Shown here: positions 46,619 through 57,647 of the stretch, piece by piece | How the letters are laid out: every line of letters starts with the position of its first letter | Numbering within the stretch: position 1 is the stretch's first letter | Assembly: GCA_964036315.1 (NCBI GenBank) | Contig: OZ038509.1 | Coordinates: forward strand, 33,276,959-33,340,958 | DNA: 64,000 bases | Source: Acanthosepion esculentum | Lineage: Eukaryota; Mollusca; Cephalopoda; Sepiida; Sepiidae | Direction of reading: 5' to 3' | Translations under genes and position numbers: made by a program | The notes under the pieces: model-generated | Told to the model about the DNA's origin: nothing | The model's input: only the letters and a program-made list of their open reading frames with translations | Databases searched by the model: none

Positions 46619-46774
46619 ATAAGGCATTAATTATTTTGCTTGTAAAACAATAATAAATATACTACACCTGACATGGCTCTATTGGCTTCCGGTTCATTGG
46701 AGGTGATATCATGCTTTATCTCGGTCAATTAAGATAGGCTAACCGTAATTAGAAAAGCATGTCTCTTAGGGACT

Positions 46775-46775
<1 letters not shown>

Positions 46776-46818
<43 letters not shown>
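46776..46818. repeat. (TAA)n microsatellite
   Basis: About 14 TAA units before the LINE remnant. Confidence 0.95.
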
Positions 46819-46820
<2 letters not shown>

Positions 46821-46839
46821 CTCTTGTACAAACTTTATC

Positions 46840-48940
46840 AATGCTTATTAGTAATCTCAAAGACTCCCAGAATGGATCACTGATGGTATTATATATCTCA
46901 TGCCAAAAACGAGTGAAACATGATCCGAAAAATTATAGGCCAATAAACATGTCTGTCCACCTCGTATAAATTGATCACGTTTATCCTGACGAACTGTATT
47001 ACTCTTTTCTCGAAGAAAACAACTTTCTTCCCCTGGACCAGAAAGGATGCAGGAGAGGTTCATATACTTGCAAAAATCAACTGTTGATAAACAAAATGAT
47101 CCTGGAAAATTGCAGGAAAAGCGGTAGAAATCTCAGCACAACATGGATAGATTACTGTAAAGCATTTGATAGTTTGGAAAACCACATTATACCTAAATCA
47201 CACCTGAGGCAATGCCACCTCAAAACGCCTGAATATTCGACGAGGAATCTTTCAAGGAGACTTTCTGTCTCCCTTCTCTTTTGTCTGTCCTTAATCCCTT
47301 TACACATAAACTAAACAATAATAGCTATGGATACAAAGTAAACAAAAATTATTCAATCACCTTCTATATATGGATAAACTCAAACTCTTTGCCAAAGATG
47401 GCAATGAATTTTAGAGTCACCTCAGTACTTTAAAATGTTTCAGTGACGACATAGGTATGAATTTCGGATTAGATAAATGCGCAAAAGTACAATTCAAAAA
47501 GGGTGAATTACAGAAAGACACTCAATAGATCTAGATTTTGTCACGAAGATTAGGGAACTGGAACTAGAAGAAGCCTATAGGTACCTAAGAATTAGCGAAG
47601 GAGATGGAATATAGCATACCCAAATGAAGGAGTAGGAAAAGAATACTACAGGCCTGTGCATCTGGTATTGAATACCGATTTGAATTTAAAAAAAAAAGGT
47701 TATCAGTCATAAACACATTGGCTGCCCGTGTTGAAATACAGTTTCAACTGGACCATAGCTGACATTAAGCGAATGGACGCCAAAACGAGGATGCTTCTCA
47801 CCTGTCATTGCATGCATCATCCCAAGGTTGATGTTGATTGTTTGTATGTGCCCAGATCCGAAAGAGGCAGAGGATTAGTTCAACTAGAACTGTCTTACAA
47901 AACTATAACAATCGGCCTTCAAAGATTCCGGGAAACTACAGGAGACTGGATGATGATCTGTGCCAAAGAACATGAGAGAAGTATGACATTTATTCAGTAA
48001 TAAAGGAAGGCAACAAGTTCAAAATGGAATTTCAGAAGAAATGCAATTAAAACATAATACACCTAGTGCAGCTTGAAAAACCTTAAAAAGGAAAGCAAAT
48101 GCAATCGGCCAGATACAAAAACAATGTTAAGATAAACCTCTTCACGGTCAATATTCTACCCATACCGAACAAGCTGATGCAGACAAACTTCTTATCCATC
48201 AGTGGCTACGTAGTGCTGAGTTAAAAGCTGAAACACAGGACCAATGCTTGCAACTAAAAATTACAAAGAATCCATACTGAAAATTATATTAGCACAAAAT
48301 GTAGATTATGATAAATATCCGGAAACAATTGTCCATCTTGTATCAGCTTGAGCGGTTATTGGCACTGACACTGAATATAAAACCCTGCATGACAGATTTG
48401 CTTGTCAGTTGCTACTGTTCATATCTGCATTGGAAAATCTGCAACTTTTACGGAAAGGAAACTGCAAGAAATTGGTATGAACACAACCCAGACCCGGTTA
48501 CAATACACAGAGACAGAACAATGAAAGCTAATCGCCTAGACATTTGCGTTCAGAGACCGCAAAGACAAAATCTCCCTTCTTATTGACACGGCAGTGGCTG
48601 CAGACTGTAATGTAACTTTGAAGATCTTCAAAACACTATTAGAATACATGGAAATTTCTAAAATGTGGCACATGTGGGCATCAACAATTGCTTTTAATAG
48701 GAGCCCTCGGATTGATTCGAAAAGATTCCAATAGACTCCTAGAAGTGATCCCTGGTAGCCCATGCCTTAAAGAAATTGCACTCGCAAGTACAACGCACAC
48801 CTTACGAAGGGCTTTATCTATGTAAAAGATGTTCGAACTTAGGTTTTTTCTCAAAAAATGTTCAGTGAAAAATGTCATGATGCTATTTCTGACAGGTCTC
48901 TGATCGGGAGCCAGAAAGAAATGAGTGTACACCAGAAATC
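46840..48940 (+). pseudogene. R2-like LINE reverse transcriptase remnant
   Basis: Near 46865 it encodes LPEWITDGIIYLMPK and KNYRPINM, the RT fingers. 47030-47200 gives DQKGCRRGSYTCKNQLLINK and WIDYCKAFDSLENH (catalytic palm motif A). Motif C is lost. 47728-48000 encodes DIKRMDAKTRMLLTCHCMHH, VDVDCLYVPRSERGRG and QLELSYKTITIGL, a segment typical of this LINE group. 48300-48930 holds the C-terminal region (WYEHNPDPV, CNVTLKIFK). Many frameshifts. It ends in a (TAA)n tail, consistent with retroposition. Assignment to the R2/R4 side of LINEs is from motif style. Confidence 0.8.
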
Positions 48941-48946
48941 AAAGGA

Positions 48947-48949
<3 letters not shown>

Positions 48950-48988
<39 letters not shown>
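48950..48988. repeat. (TAA)n tail
   Basis: About 13 TAA units directly after the LINE remnant. Confidence 0.9.
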
Positions 48989-49670
48989 TATCCACCCTCA
49001 TGTTGTCCCAGGCTTGGCTCGCATAGATTTTGCACTGAATTGATTGTTAACATATATACGTTTTGTCTTGTTGAATTAGGATTGTCTATAGTAAATATCC
49101 TGTTCTGCAATACAAATTTGCTTGTCATTTGCCTGACCTTACCCCTTTAGGTATGTCACCTAGGGGTGGATGCATGGTACCTCTCTGTTTATATGCGGGA
49201 CTAGTGGGTGGAACATCGTGGAGGGTGTCGAGAGGGTCATTTTTTAAGTGTAAGGCTTCTGGTTGATTGGAGGTATTAACATGTACACGTTTTGTCTTAG
49301 AGAATTAAGATAGGCTACATACAGTACATATGTTTGCTTGTCAGTTGCTACTGTTCATCTCCGTTCATGAACAGGTGTATAAATGGAGCTTATGGCTATT
49401 TGTCCAGAATATGTTGTTTTTAACTCTGAAGAACAAGTCAACCAAGGTGACTTGGGAGTGATATATAGATATTTGGGAACGCTCTTTAGCGGACTGGATA
49501 CCTGACCGGAAACTTTTATACGCCGCTTTTGCCAAATCCTGTCACCATATCGTGCATATTTAGCTGTGGTGCATGTGTCTGATATACCGTTATGAAACTG
49601 GGTGGCATGACGCATGTTTGTGTCCCAACATCACTACTACTACTACTTTCTCAAATGCGTAATAATTGGG
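48989..49670 (+). repeat. Fragments related to the LINE flank
   Basis: TTTGCTTGTCAGTTGCTACTGTTCAT-like sequence occurs near 48395 and 49330, and ACGTTTTGTCTT with TTAAGATAGGCTA recurs at 46720-46740, 49055 and 49280. This suggests nested or tandem partial LINE copies. Confidence 0.4.
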
Positions 49671-50050
49671 AACACCTAGAATGAAACATGTTAGTAAATT
49701 TTGAAGTTTTAATCGTCTACAGAATAAAATTAAAGAAAACAAAGAGCTAGATTACTTTCAAGATGATACAGATGAGTTAATGTCGGGTTGATTTCACTAG
49801 TGAATCTAAAGAAATAGTGGAGCAGCAAAATTCCTAGGAACTTTACCTTAAAAACTTTCATTCTAAGTTTGATCAAAATTATTTTGAACGTAAATAATAA
49901 AAAAAAAAGTCTCGATTTAAAATGAAGTGAAAAAGTATTTATTTATACACTCGAATAGGTTTCAGTGTTTCCTCGTTTCAAATGTTCGCAATGTAGAATA
50001 TATCCATGGACATTCTTCATTTAATCGAAAGTATGCAAAAGTCTCCACTG
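49671..50050. other. Unassigned DNA
   Basis: No gene or repeat recognised. Confidence 0.5.
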
Positions 50051-50055
50051 ACTAA

Positions 50056-50215
50056 TTCAACACGTGCCTATATTGGAATGTTGAACTGATGTCGCTAATG
50101 ATTCACAAACATATAAGAGGGCGGCAAAAGCGCCTGGGACCCAACCAATTCTTATAGATGAGTATATTGTAAATCTTGTGAATAAAATGATTTCATTTAA
50201 AGAAAAGTAACTAAA
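50056..50215 (+). promoter_or_regulatory. PSE-like module, copy 15
   Basis: TTCAACACGTGCC at 50056-50068 and core 50074-50098 (TGGAATGTTGAACTG then ATGTCGCTAA), followed by TGATTCA. CATATAAGAGG lies about 12 bp past the core. The downstream block is weak (AAAGAAAAGTAAC near 50200). Confidence 0.5.
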
Positions 50216-50289
50216 ATAAAACGATTATGTCAAGTTAAAATTATACAAGTTCTTTTTCGGAAATTTTATCTTCCTATTATCAAAGCTGT

Positions 50290-50361
50290 TCACACACGCA
50301 CATACACATGCACACACAAACGTGTGCGCGCGTTTGGACACGCACTTATACGCACACACAC

Positions 50362-50410
<49 letters not shown>

Positions 50411-50531
50411 GTATTTAGACAGCAATCCTTCTTTCATGCACATTTCATCCGAAAAGAAAAAAAATATTAGATCGCATGAGAAACTGTATAAAAACCAAAT
50501 AAAAGCACCTTCTCTGTCGTTTTTAATGAAA

Positions 50532-50611
<80 letters not shown>
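50290..50611. repeat. (CA)n and (TA)n microsatellites
   Basis: CA-rich 50290-50363, TA 50364-50406 and TA 50537-50611. AAATGTGCAT and its complement flank the TA tracts, a small inverted pair. Confidence 0.9.
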
Positions 50612-50613
<2 letters not shown>

Positions 50614-50805
50614 GTTCCCATTATTAATTGTTAAGCTTTGCTGAACATGTGAGTTTCTCATTTTTCGTGATTTTCTATAAATCTGCATTCGATTTAAACT
50701 AAATTATATCTTTGAATAATATTGGTCAATTTTGTTGAACTTGGAAATAGTAGATGATATTATTACTTCCGTCTTTCTATCATGTTTGTTTCGATGGAAA
50801 GGATG

Positions 50806-50995
50806 ATTCAACACGTGGCTCTACAAGAATGTCGAACTGATGTCGCTGTTTTGTTGAAGATGCCAAGAGGGGAGGGCACAAATATCTTTTATGGTTGTTG
50901 ATCGCATTGGATTAGCCAAGGGTAGAGGAATAAAAAAAAATACTGTATTATTCTTTATTTCGCTTATTTTTCAAAATGAAAGTGAAAGTAGTATT
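50806..50995 (+). promoter_or_regulatory. Complete PSE-like/3'-box-like module, copy 16 (reference copy)
   Basis: ATTCAACACGTGG at 50806-50818, core 50825-50850 (AAGAATGTCGAACTG then ATGTCGCTGTT), TTGTTGAAGAT, and AAAATGAAAGTGAAAGTAGT at 50973-50995; gap 123 bp. All three blocks match consensus closely. The interval has no open frame. TTGTTGATC occurs about 48 bp past the core here and at the equivalent place in copy 17. CAACAC can pair with the GTTG after the core. Confidence 0.6.
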
Positions 50996-51330
50996 AGTTT
51001 TACTATGTTGATATATAAGATTGATTTGTAAGTGGATTTACATTTTTTACTTGTAGAATTAAAATAATAATAACCACAAATATAACTGTGAATAAAGAGA
51101 AGAAAACGTGAGAGATTGCTAATTTCGCTGTCCTAGATCAGAGCGTATAACTATTAGCTAAAAGATAGATAATTGCTAGACCTTACCAGAGAACTGAATA
51201 AATTGTCGAATATTGTCGGAAATCTGAGAAACATCTCAAAAATCCCGCGATAACCTATGCTCAATTATTGGCTAAAGAAAGGACATCAAATATCATAATG
51301 ATATTTTCTTGAATTTATTTCATTTCTTAT
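50996..51330. other. Unassigned DNA
   Basis: No gene or repeat recognised. Confidence 0.5.
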
Positions 51331-51333
51331 ATT

Positions 51334-51334
51334 G

Positions 51335-51389
<55 letters not shown>

Positions 51390-51405
51390 CACATACACAC
51401 ACACA

Positions 51406-51443
<38 letters not shown>
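51334..51443. repeat. (CA)n microsatellite
   Basis: About 55 CA units with a few TG/TA interruptions. Confidence 0.95.
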
Positions 51444-51446
<3 letters not shown>

Positions 51447-51639
51447 TATCAGTCTTATGACCAGGTATGGTCGCAGAGTCATTGCGCAACTAAGTTCCCT
51501 CCACATATCTGAGTTGAAAGTTGGAGAGATCATTTTTCAAGCATAGCCAGCTTGGCCAAGCAAACTTGACTGAACCCCTCCCCCTCCCCAGGTGAAACCA
51601 TAGGCAATGTCCTCCAACTTGAAAGCCCGCCTTAGTCAC

Positions 51640-52395
51640 AGACTTTCTTTCCTTTTATGTGCTATGTCCTTTCAGGCTGTAGACACATAGCTCTCCACCC
51701 TCCTCTGTCCCTGGCAGCTCTCAGCAAGATCCTTCCCCTTGTTTCCTCCCCCGACCACGTTCTGTCGTCCACCTGCTCAAGCTCGTCAGGTATGTCACTC
51801 GCTGCTGTCCCTTCTCTCCTCTATTTGACCCGTGAGTATCAAATTCTCCAGGCTCTCCTTCCTCATTCAGCTGCCTCTTTCTGATGGTAAGTATAAGCCT
51901 TATCCTTGTTTGTAACCTCTCTAAGACCTCATTGTTGCTCACATGCTCGGTCCATAATACCCTTACCATCCTTCTATAGAATCACATCTCCGTCGCATCG
52001 AGTCTCTTCCTCATCCTTGAGGAAATCGTCCAACATTCGCTGCCGTAAAGATGGACAGATGTCACGTAACAGTTCAGTATTCTTTTCTTTGTTACCAAAG
52101 AAATCCTGCTGTCTCGTAATACTCTGCTCGGCTTTTGGAATGTGTCCTTGGCCATTCCATTATGTCTGCGGATCTCAGTGTCGTACTTACCGTCTTCTGT
52201 CAAAATGCTTCCCAGATATTTAAACTTCTGCGTTTGCTTCATTCTAGTGTTCCCGACCTGCAAATCGCATTTCGAGCTCTTCCTCTGACTGATGACCATG
52301 CATTTTGTCTTCTTGTAGTTTATGCTTAGTCCTTTCTTCTCACTCTCCGTCTCTACCTTCTGTAGGAGATTTTGTAATTTCTCTTCTGTGTCACG
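51640..52395 (-). pseudogene. LINE C-terminal remnant (same family as 15.7-17.0 kb)
   Basis: Minus strand: INYKKTKCMVISQRKSSKC, FKYLGSILTEDGKYDTEIRR, KRILNCYVTSVHLYGSECWT then, in another frame, VLWTEHVSNNEVLERL and GQQRVTYLTSL. This is the post-palm C-terminal region of an endonuclease-reverse transcriptase type LINE. Frameshifted near 51980. Confidence 0.85.
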
Positions 52396-52640
52396 TGGCC
52401 GTTTATTCCATCACGGAACCCACTTCCCTGGCGACTGACTTGAGTTTAGGGAGTGTCATCGTCGTACTGGCTGCCTACCTAGCTATGGAACCCGTTTCTA
52501 CCCACATTGTACTAGAAGATGGCGTCGGCGAACCTAAAAGAAGGTTCATGCGCCCTTTGACAGGTTTTGGTTTGTCCAGCAGCCCTCATCACCAGAAAGG
52601 CCTGGTGGGGGAACCAGCTTAGTTACTGATGACTTAGTTA
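52396..52640. repeat. Unclassified GC-richer fragment joined to the LINE
   Basis: Base composition continues from the LINE, but the sequence no longer decodes to it; probably another repeat. The 105-codon plus-strand frame has no family. Confidence 0.3.

Positions 52641-52645
<5 letters not shown>

Positions 52646-52711
<66 letters not shown>
52646..52711. repeat. (TA)n microsatellite
   Basis: About 33 TA units. Confidence 0.95.
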
Positions 52712-52714
52712 TTT

Positions 52715-53000
52715 CCGAGCAGCGTATCTGCTAGGGCGGCTAGCCAGTCCCTGATGGAGACGCCTTCTCAGGCACATTTGTGTTTATTTAATTCTGGGGG
52801 AGAACGTATGATCTGCAGTTTGAACAATCCAGTTCGCTCAAACCATCAGTCACGATGACTTGTATCTTCGCATTTAATCGACGAACAATTGAACTAACAG
52901 ACCGGTAACATCTAAAAGTCTCCTTCCTGCCAAATCGACCATCGTGTGATTCGAACCCATGTCTCACGATCGGAAAACGAACGTTCTAACAACGCGTTTA
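52715..53000 (-). repeat. SINE-like repeat with a tRNA-like B box
   Basis: Minus strand near 52945-53000: AACGTTCGTTTTCCGATCG then CATGGGTTCGAATCACACG, with GGTTCGAATCA matching a pol III B box. Upstream parts (CGTATCTGCTAGGGCGGC, GAGACGCCTTCTCAGGC on the plus strand) are unclassified. Confidence 0.5.
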
Positions 53001-53064
53001 TATATATTGATCCATACATTATGTAAAATGTTTGTGTTCATAATTTCAATCGTCGCTCCATTAC

Positions 53065-53094
53065 TAACTATCTATCTATCTATCTATCTATCTA
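53065..53094. repeat. (TATC)n microsatellite
   Basis: About 7 units. Confidence 0.9.
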
Positions 53095-53149
53095 TACTCT
53101 CTCACACATATATCTATACATCTTTATCACTTATAATTAAATATATATA

Positions 53150-53330
53150 AAGCTAGTTTTAGAATTGGACATAGTCCGACAATTTATTTAAAGACAATTC
53201 GGGCCGGTAAATGTTATTTAATACTGTTTATTATAAAACAGAGCATTTGCTTAAATACTTGTATCTATAAAAAGAACGTTAAACATAATATATATAAAAA
53301 ATGTCTTTAAATAAAGCTAGTTCCTTATTT
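53150..53330. mobile_element. Single-copy relative of the 7.5 kb inverted repeat
   Basis: It shares AGAATTGGACATAGTCC-like sequence, GGCCGGTAAATGTTATTTAA, TTATAAAACAGAGCATTTGC and CTTGTATCTATAAAAAGAAC with 7462-7803 but holds only one arm. TTTAAAGACA and TGTCTTTAAA form short terminal inverted repeats. ATAAAGCTAGTT flanks both sides and looks like a target-site duplication of about 12 bp. Confidence 0.7.
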
Positions 53331-53895
53331 GGTCGTATCTCTGCAAATACCATGAAAAACTGTGACATCAAATAAATGCGATTTTATTATTTATATCTAC
53401 CAACATGTGTCTTCAATTTTGTCCAACTTAGTGGTTCTTATGTAACAGAGATAACTATTTGAGGTTTAAAAATCAAAATTTAGAATATAATTTTTTTTTT
53501 AGAATATGGCTTATTTATTTTTCATCTGGTCTTTGTGTGATTTTTGTAAAAATGTTTTTTTTTTATAGATTTATATCTTTAAATTGTTTATTCAACTAAA
53601 GATATTTGACTCCTTAACTGGTAACTTGCTCAGCATTTACATCAGATCTCGGGAGTAAAGGAAAGCAAGAAAAATATAAAAAGAAGGAATCCGTGTTGAC
53701 AGGTATTTTAAAAATCTAACAAATATTGGAATTAAAATATGAAATAAACGACTACGTAAATGTCTAAACTTATGGGACTTCAATTTTGCTGATGCTATTT
53801 TTACAGAACATGCTAATTTCTCTCAAGGGAAAAAATGAATTTTGTGTAAGGGTCGCTTCTTATTTTGCGTTTACAATTATCGATATCATTTAGTT
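53331..53895. other. Unassigned AT-rich DNA
   Basis: No gene or repeat recognised. Confidence 0.5.
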
Positions 53896-53896
53896 T

Positions 53897-54099
53897 AACT
53901 TTCACTTTCATTTTTAAAAGTTAGTGAAAGAATGAAACCGCAGTTTGAATATATTCTCCGCCCCCGCCCGCTTTAGCGGTACACATACACTTGGCACTGG
54001 GTTAAGATCAACAAGCATGAAAAAAATCCCTGTTAAGATGATGATGCTTAGCAAATTAGCGACATCAGTTCGGCATTCCTTCGCAGATACGTGTTGAAT
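53897..54099 (-). promoter_or_regulatory. Complete PSE-like/3'-box-like module, copy 17
   Basis: Minus strand: ATTCAACACGTATC at about 54086-54099, core 54056-54080 (AGGAATGCCGAACTG then ATGTCGCTAA), and AAAATGAAAGTGAAAGTT at 53897-53915; gap 141 bp. The interval contains CTTGTTGATC and a GCTAAAGCGGGCGGGGGCGG stretch that is unusually GC-rich for this region. Confidence 0.55.
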
Positions 54100-54179
54100 C
54101 ATCCTATCCGTAAGCAATCGTGTAGAAGAGATTCGAATGAACAAAATCGCAAGTACAATCAATATGTAAAAAAACACGT

Positions 54180-54218
54180 GCGCGCGCGCACAAACACACA
54201 CACACACACATATAATCT

Positions 54219-54265
<47 letters not shown>
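54180..54265. repeat. (CA)n and (TA)n microsatellites
   Basis: GC/CA tract followed by TA tract; ATAATCTTGTATA and TATACAAGATTAT form an inverted pair around the TA tract. Confidence 0.9.
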
Positions 54266-54266
<1 letters not shown>

Positions 54267-54780
54267 AGATTATTCTGTTGTTTAGTTTTTTTACTGAGAG
54301 TTTGTCAACTTTTTCGGCCCAAAAATATTCAGCCCACCTCTTTTGTGTGTGTATCTGCCTCATTTATGGAACTTTAAATATGAATAATTCAATGGCCCCA
54401 ATTTACATTACCATCTCGACGTCTACAATAGATAACTCGTTAAAGGAAAACTTATTTAACGAATGCTATTTATCTGTTTTTACTTGTAACATTAGATTTC
54501 GTTGTTTTCTGTATACAATTCAAAATAATGTTGTATCGATTTAAAATTAAATTTCCATAAAATTCAACAAATGTTAAGAGCAAGCAAAGAAGTCAGCTTG
54601 GAAATTGATTTCGATATGCTTTTTTTTTAATTAATTATTCTTATATTTCTTCCAGTTCTGTATTTTTATATCAACTGAAAACGCAAATTTCTCTAGAAAG
54701 ACAACTCAAGATTTTTAACAGATTCTTCGTCGTAGAATCAGTTTTTTTTTTTGAGAAATTCTTTTTCGCTCTGTCTAATT
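54266..54780. other. Unassigned DNA
   Basis: No gene recognised. Confidence 0.5.
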
Positions 54781-54784
54781 TCCT

Positions 54785-54865
54785 CATCTTGGTCCTTATA
54801 GTCATAACGTTTCGATTGTTGAACTCACTGGACTTCTTCAGTTTATCTGCCATTGTTGGTAACCA
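54785..54865 (-). repeat. Eroded SINE 3' fragment with hammerhead-like core
   Basis: Minus strand: AAACTGAAGAAGTCCAG ... CAATCGAAACGTTATGAC. CTGAAGA and GAAACGTT are intact; the stems are poor. Confidence 0.45.
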
Positions 54866-55449
54866 ACTGAGACTTTCGAGACGAACATTTTATTCCATCT
54901 ATATTTCGATTTTCATACAATTATAATTTCACTTCATTATTTAATCCTTGCCATATCGGTTCTTCCTTCCAATGGACCAGGGTATATCTATTTTCGCACT
55001 ACCCGAACCAGGAATTGCACTCAGGACCGCCAGGTAACTAGATCCACTCGACGCAGCATTTACCCACCTAGCCTTTAGTTAAAAACTTTTTCGAGACATT
55101 ATCTCCTGATTCATAGTCCCTCATTGCCGTTTGAGGTAAAAATATCTCATTTATTATATACCGTACATAAAATACTAAATGCATTATGAAGTTTTAAAAT
55201 GTTTACTTTCTTTTATAAATACAACCAATTAAAGACAACTAAAGTTTGACTTAAAACCTAGCAGATGTCAAGATAGAGAAATCCTTTCAGCATAGAAACT
55301 TTATTCAAAGATTAAAACACTTTAAATTCAATTTTATCTTTGTGGCTGATATTGATTCACAAGTTTTGTTTAGTATTTGTCATCAGCGTTGTCAATGATA
55401 GATCACCTTTTTTTACTATAGTTTACCAATACAAGGCCTAAGAGCCACT
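54866..55449. other. Unassigned DNA
   Basis: ACCCGAACCAGGAATTGCAC at about 55001 may be an eroded minus-strand B box from a SINE. No gene. Confidence 0.4.
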
Positions 55450-55770
55450 TAAAATAGAAGGTTACTGAATGAGGTTGTTTTAAGGGCGTACAAGGAGAGA
55501 GAGCAAAAGGTGTATATTATGAGGACATGTAGGATAGATAATGGTTGGCCTTAGGTTAAGATTGTTGTGACCGGAGAAGTGTCTCCTCGGAAGTTTGTTT
55601 CCCAAAGTAGTCGTATTAAGGAAAAAGCTGAGTTGAACTCCGTCCTTACCAAATGAGTACAAAGAAAATGAGGATGATTTGAAACTGGCGGGTCGTCGCT
55701 GTGAATGTCTGTACTGGTGGATCCAAGGAATGTAGCTTACTTGAACTTCTCTCATGAAAATTGTGAGAGG
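55450..55770 (-). pseudogene. LINE C-terminal fragment
   Basis: Minus strand 55755-55480: FFLNTTTLGNKLPRRHFSGH and NNLNLRP align by pattern with LWNRLPTGCFPDHYHLN of the 36 kb copy. Very short and diverged. Confidence 0.55.
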
Positions 55771-56395
55771 CGAGCAACGTTACTCAAAATAAATGACTAT
55801 AAACACACCGGCAATATTTTCTCATAGGTGCCGCCATTTTTGTAATTACTCTAACAAATTCTTTGGTGCTAGATAATCGAAGTATTTAAATCAGTAATAT
55901 TTAGCCCTTCTGAGATAATAGTTGGCAGAACATGAATTGTTAGTTCGATACTTTCAGCTCGACGCTTCGTAAGTATTAATTATTAGCAAAATGCAAGTTC
56001 GATTTTAAGTCTGAGTCACTAAAATTCTTATTCATACGATTTTCGCCCGTAACTTTCATCTGACCTCCCGATTGTTGAACCTGACAGAAAAATGTTTACA
56101 AGCTTACTATTTCAATCGATGCATTAGATTGCAACATTCATCTTATAACTGCTTATTTATTGACTTCAATTTCTTCAAATATATCAGAGAATTAAAATAT
56201 ATAATCTTTCATGAAATCAGTTGTTTTTTTAGCTGCTGGCAGAGATGAGGCAATAGAAACGAAAAGTGCAATAAAGTGATGAAGACAATGATTTAAATTA
56301 ATCCCTCATTTTTTCTTCCATGACGATTGCGAGATATATGAAACTAAGTTGAGCCCGACGGTGAGGAACAAAATGTGTATTTATTATTATTAGTA
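55771..56395. other. Unassigned DNA
   Basis: No gene or repeat recognised. Confidence 0.5.
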
Positions 56396-56398
56396 GTA

Positions 56399-56418
56399 TC
56401 TATCTATCTATCTATCTA

Positions 56419-56500
<82 letters not shown>
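56399..56500. repeat. (TATC)n-(CT)n-(TA)n compound microsatellite
   Basis: Three simple tracts in series. Confidence 0.95.
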
Positions 56501-56503
<3 letters not shown>

Positions 56504-56547
56504 TCCTATGGAAACAGAGGAATCGGAAAAATCCGAATCATAGGTGT

Positions 56548-56692
56548 GGGAGTTTCTAGCTGCTGTCGCTAAGGTATGAAATAGCAAGTAAAGCAAGTAC
56601 AACTTTTCTTTTATGTCTGTTTCTCCACTTACGTGAATGGATTTCTACAAACCCGTATTAGCAGACATGTCACCTAAAGTGAAAGAGATGAA
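56548..56692 (+). promoter_or_regulatory. PSE-like/3'-box-like module, copy 18
   Basis: Core 56548-56572 (GGGAGTTTCTAGCTG then CTGTCGCTAA) and CTAAAGTGAAAGAGATG at about 56674-56690; gap about 104 bp. The first half of the core is diverged. First of the dense plus-strand cluster. Confidence 0.45.
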
Positions 56693-56996
56693 GAAAGTGC
56701 TGGCTTCTCTTGTGGCTGCTGCAGGCATTTTGACAGTCAACATTTATTTGCGTCGCCTATTGAATCCCAGGTGGAATCTGCCGTTCATTTTGCCAAAATA
56801 ATCCGTTAAAATTCAAGGTTGATTTTTCTGTCTTACAATTTAGATTTGTTTGAAATTTTTATTTTATTCGTTTTCTTCCAATGAAAAAAAAAACCACACA
56901 CACAACAAAACTTTCATAGTCGTTTCTCTTTTTTAGTTGGTCAACATAAAAATATTAAATGAAAATAAAAACAATATGTAGGTAAGTAGGTATGTA

Positions 56997-57020
56997 CGAA
57001 TAGCGAACTGCTGTCGCTAA
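56997..57020 (+). promoter_or_regulatory. PSE-like core motif, copy 19
   Basis: CGAATAGCGAACTG then CTGTCGCTAA. ATGTAGGTAAGTAGG lies just upstream, similar to ATGTAGGTAGTAG before copy 20, so the two share extended upstream sequence. No plus-strand GAAAGTG block. Confidence 0.5.
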
Positions 57021-57459
57021 GAAGCCTATCACAATCGAAAGAGGATTATCTTTAACTATCTACTTTTTTATTCACTTTGTTCGGAAAGTTTTGGTTTGTG
57101 TGATATTTTTAGCTTTGCTACTTTAACCAAAATATCGAAGTTTTCTCTCCTATAAATTCCTTTACTTAGGTTTCTAAATGTTTAATAAAGTGTTAATTAC
57201 ACTTACAATTATGACAGATAAAAACGTTTAGAAAAATAGCATTTTAGCGTAAAGTAATTAGAAAACATCGCATCCTTATGCTTAACTTTCACTTATATGA
57301 CGTATGAATGATATTTAGCATTTTAGAATAACCACAGAAAACGTTGAACTTTCAACAGGTGAGTAAATTTAAAGAATGAATAACAGAGAGTCAGGTTCCA
57401 ATTTACGTTATTTACTTACCTTATGGTTTTTTGTTGGTCCGAAAACTAGAGATAATATA

Positions 57460-57647
57460 TGTAGGTAGTAGATACGAGGAAATGTCGAACTGCTGTCGCT
57501 GACTTGTCCTTTGGGAGGAATAGGGAGAGTAGACGCTTTTGTATCCATTCTTACATAACAATAATCTTCAAAAGGTACACATTTTATTTGGCAGGTAGTT
57601 TATTTCAGCCTATTTCAACTGAAAAAGAAAATGAAAGTGAAAGTAAA
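57460..57647 (+). promoter_or_regulatory. Complete PSE-like/3'-box-like module, copy 20
   Basis: Core 57477-57502 (AGGAAATGTCGAACTG then CTGTCGCTGA) and AAAATGAAAGTGAAAGTAAA at 57628-57647; gap 126 bp. CAACACGTG is replaced by ATGTAGGTAGTAGATACG. Confidence 0.55.

Noticed and set aside
50825..50995. Spliced-leader RNA or a known U snRNA in the module intervals
   Set aside because: No conserved splice donor, Sm-site consensus or recognisable snRNA body; intervals differ from copy to copy.
52305..52622. 105-codon plus-strand frame
   Set aside because: Partly antisense to a LINE remnant and without family resemblance.
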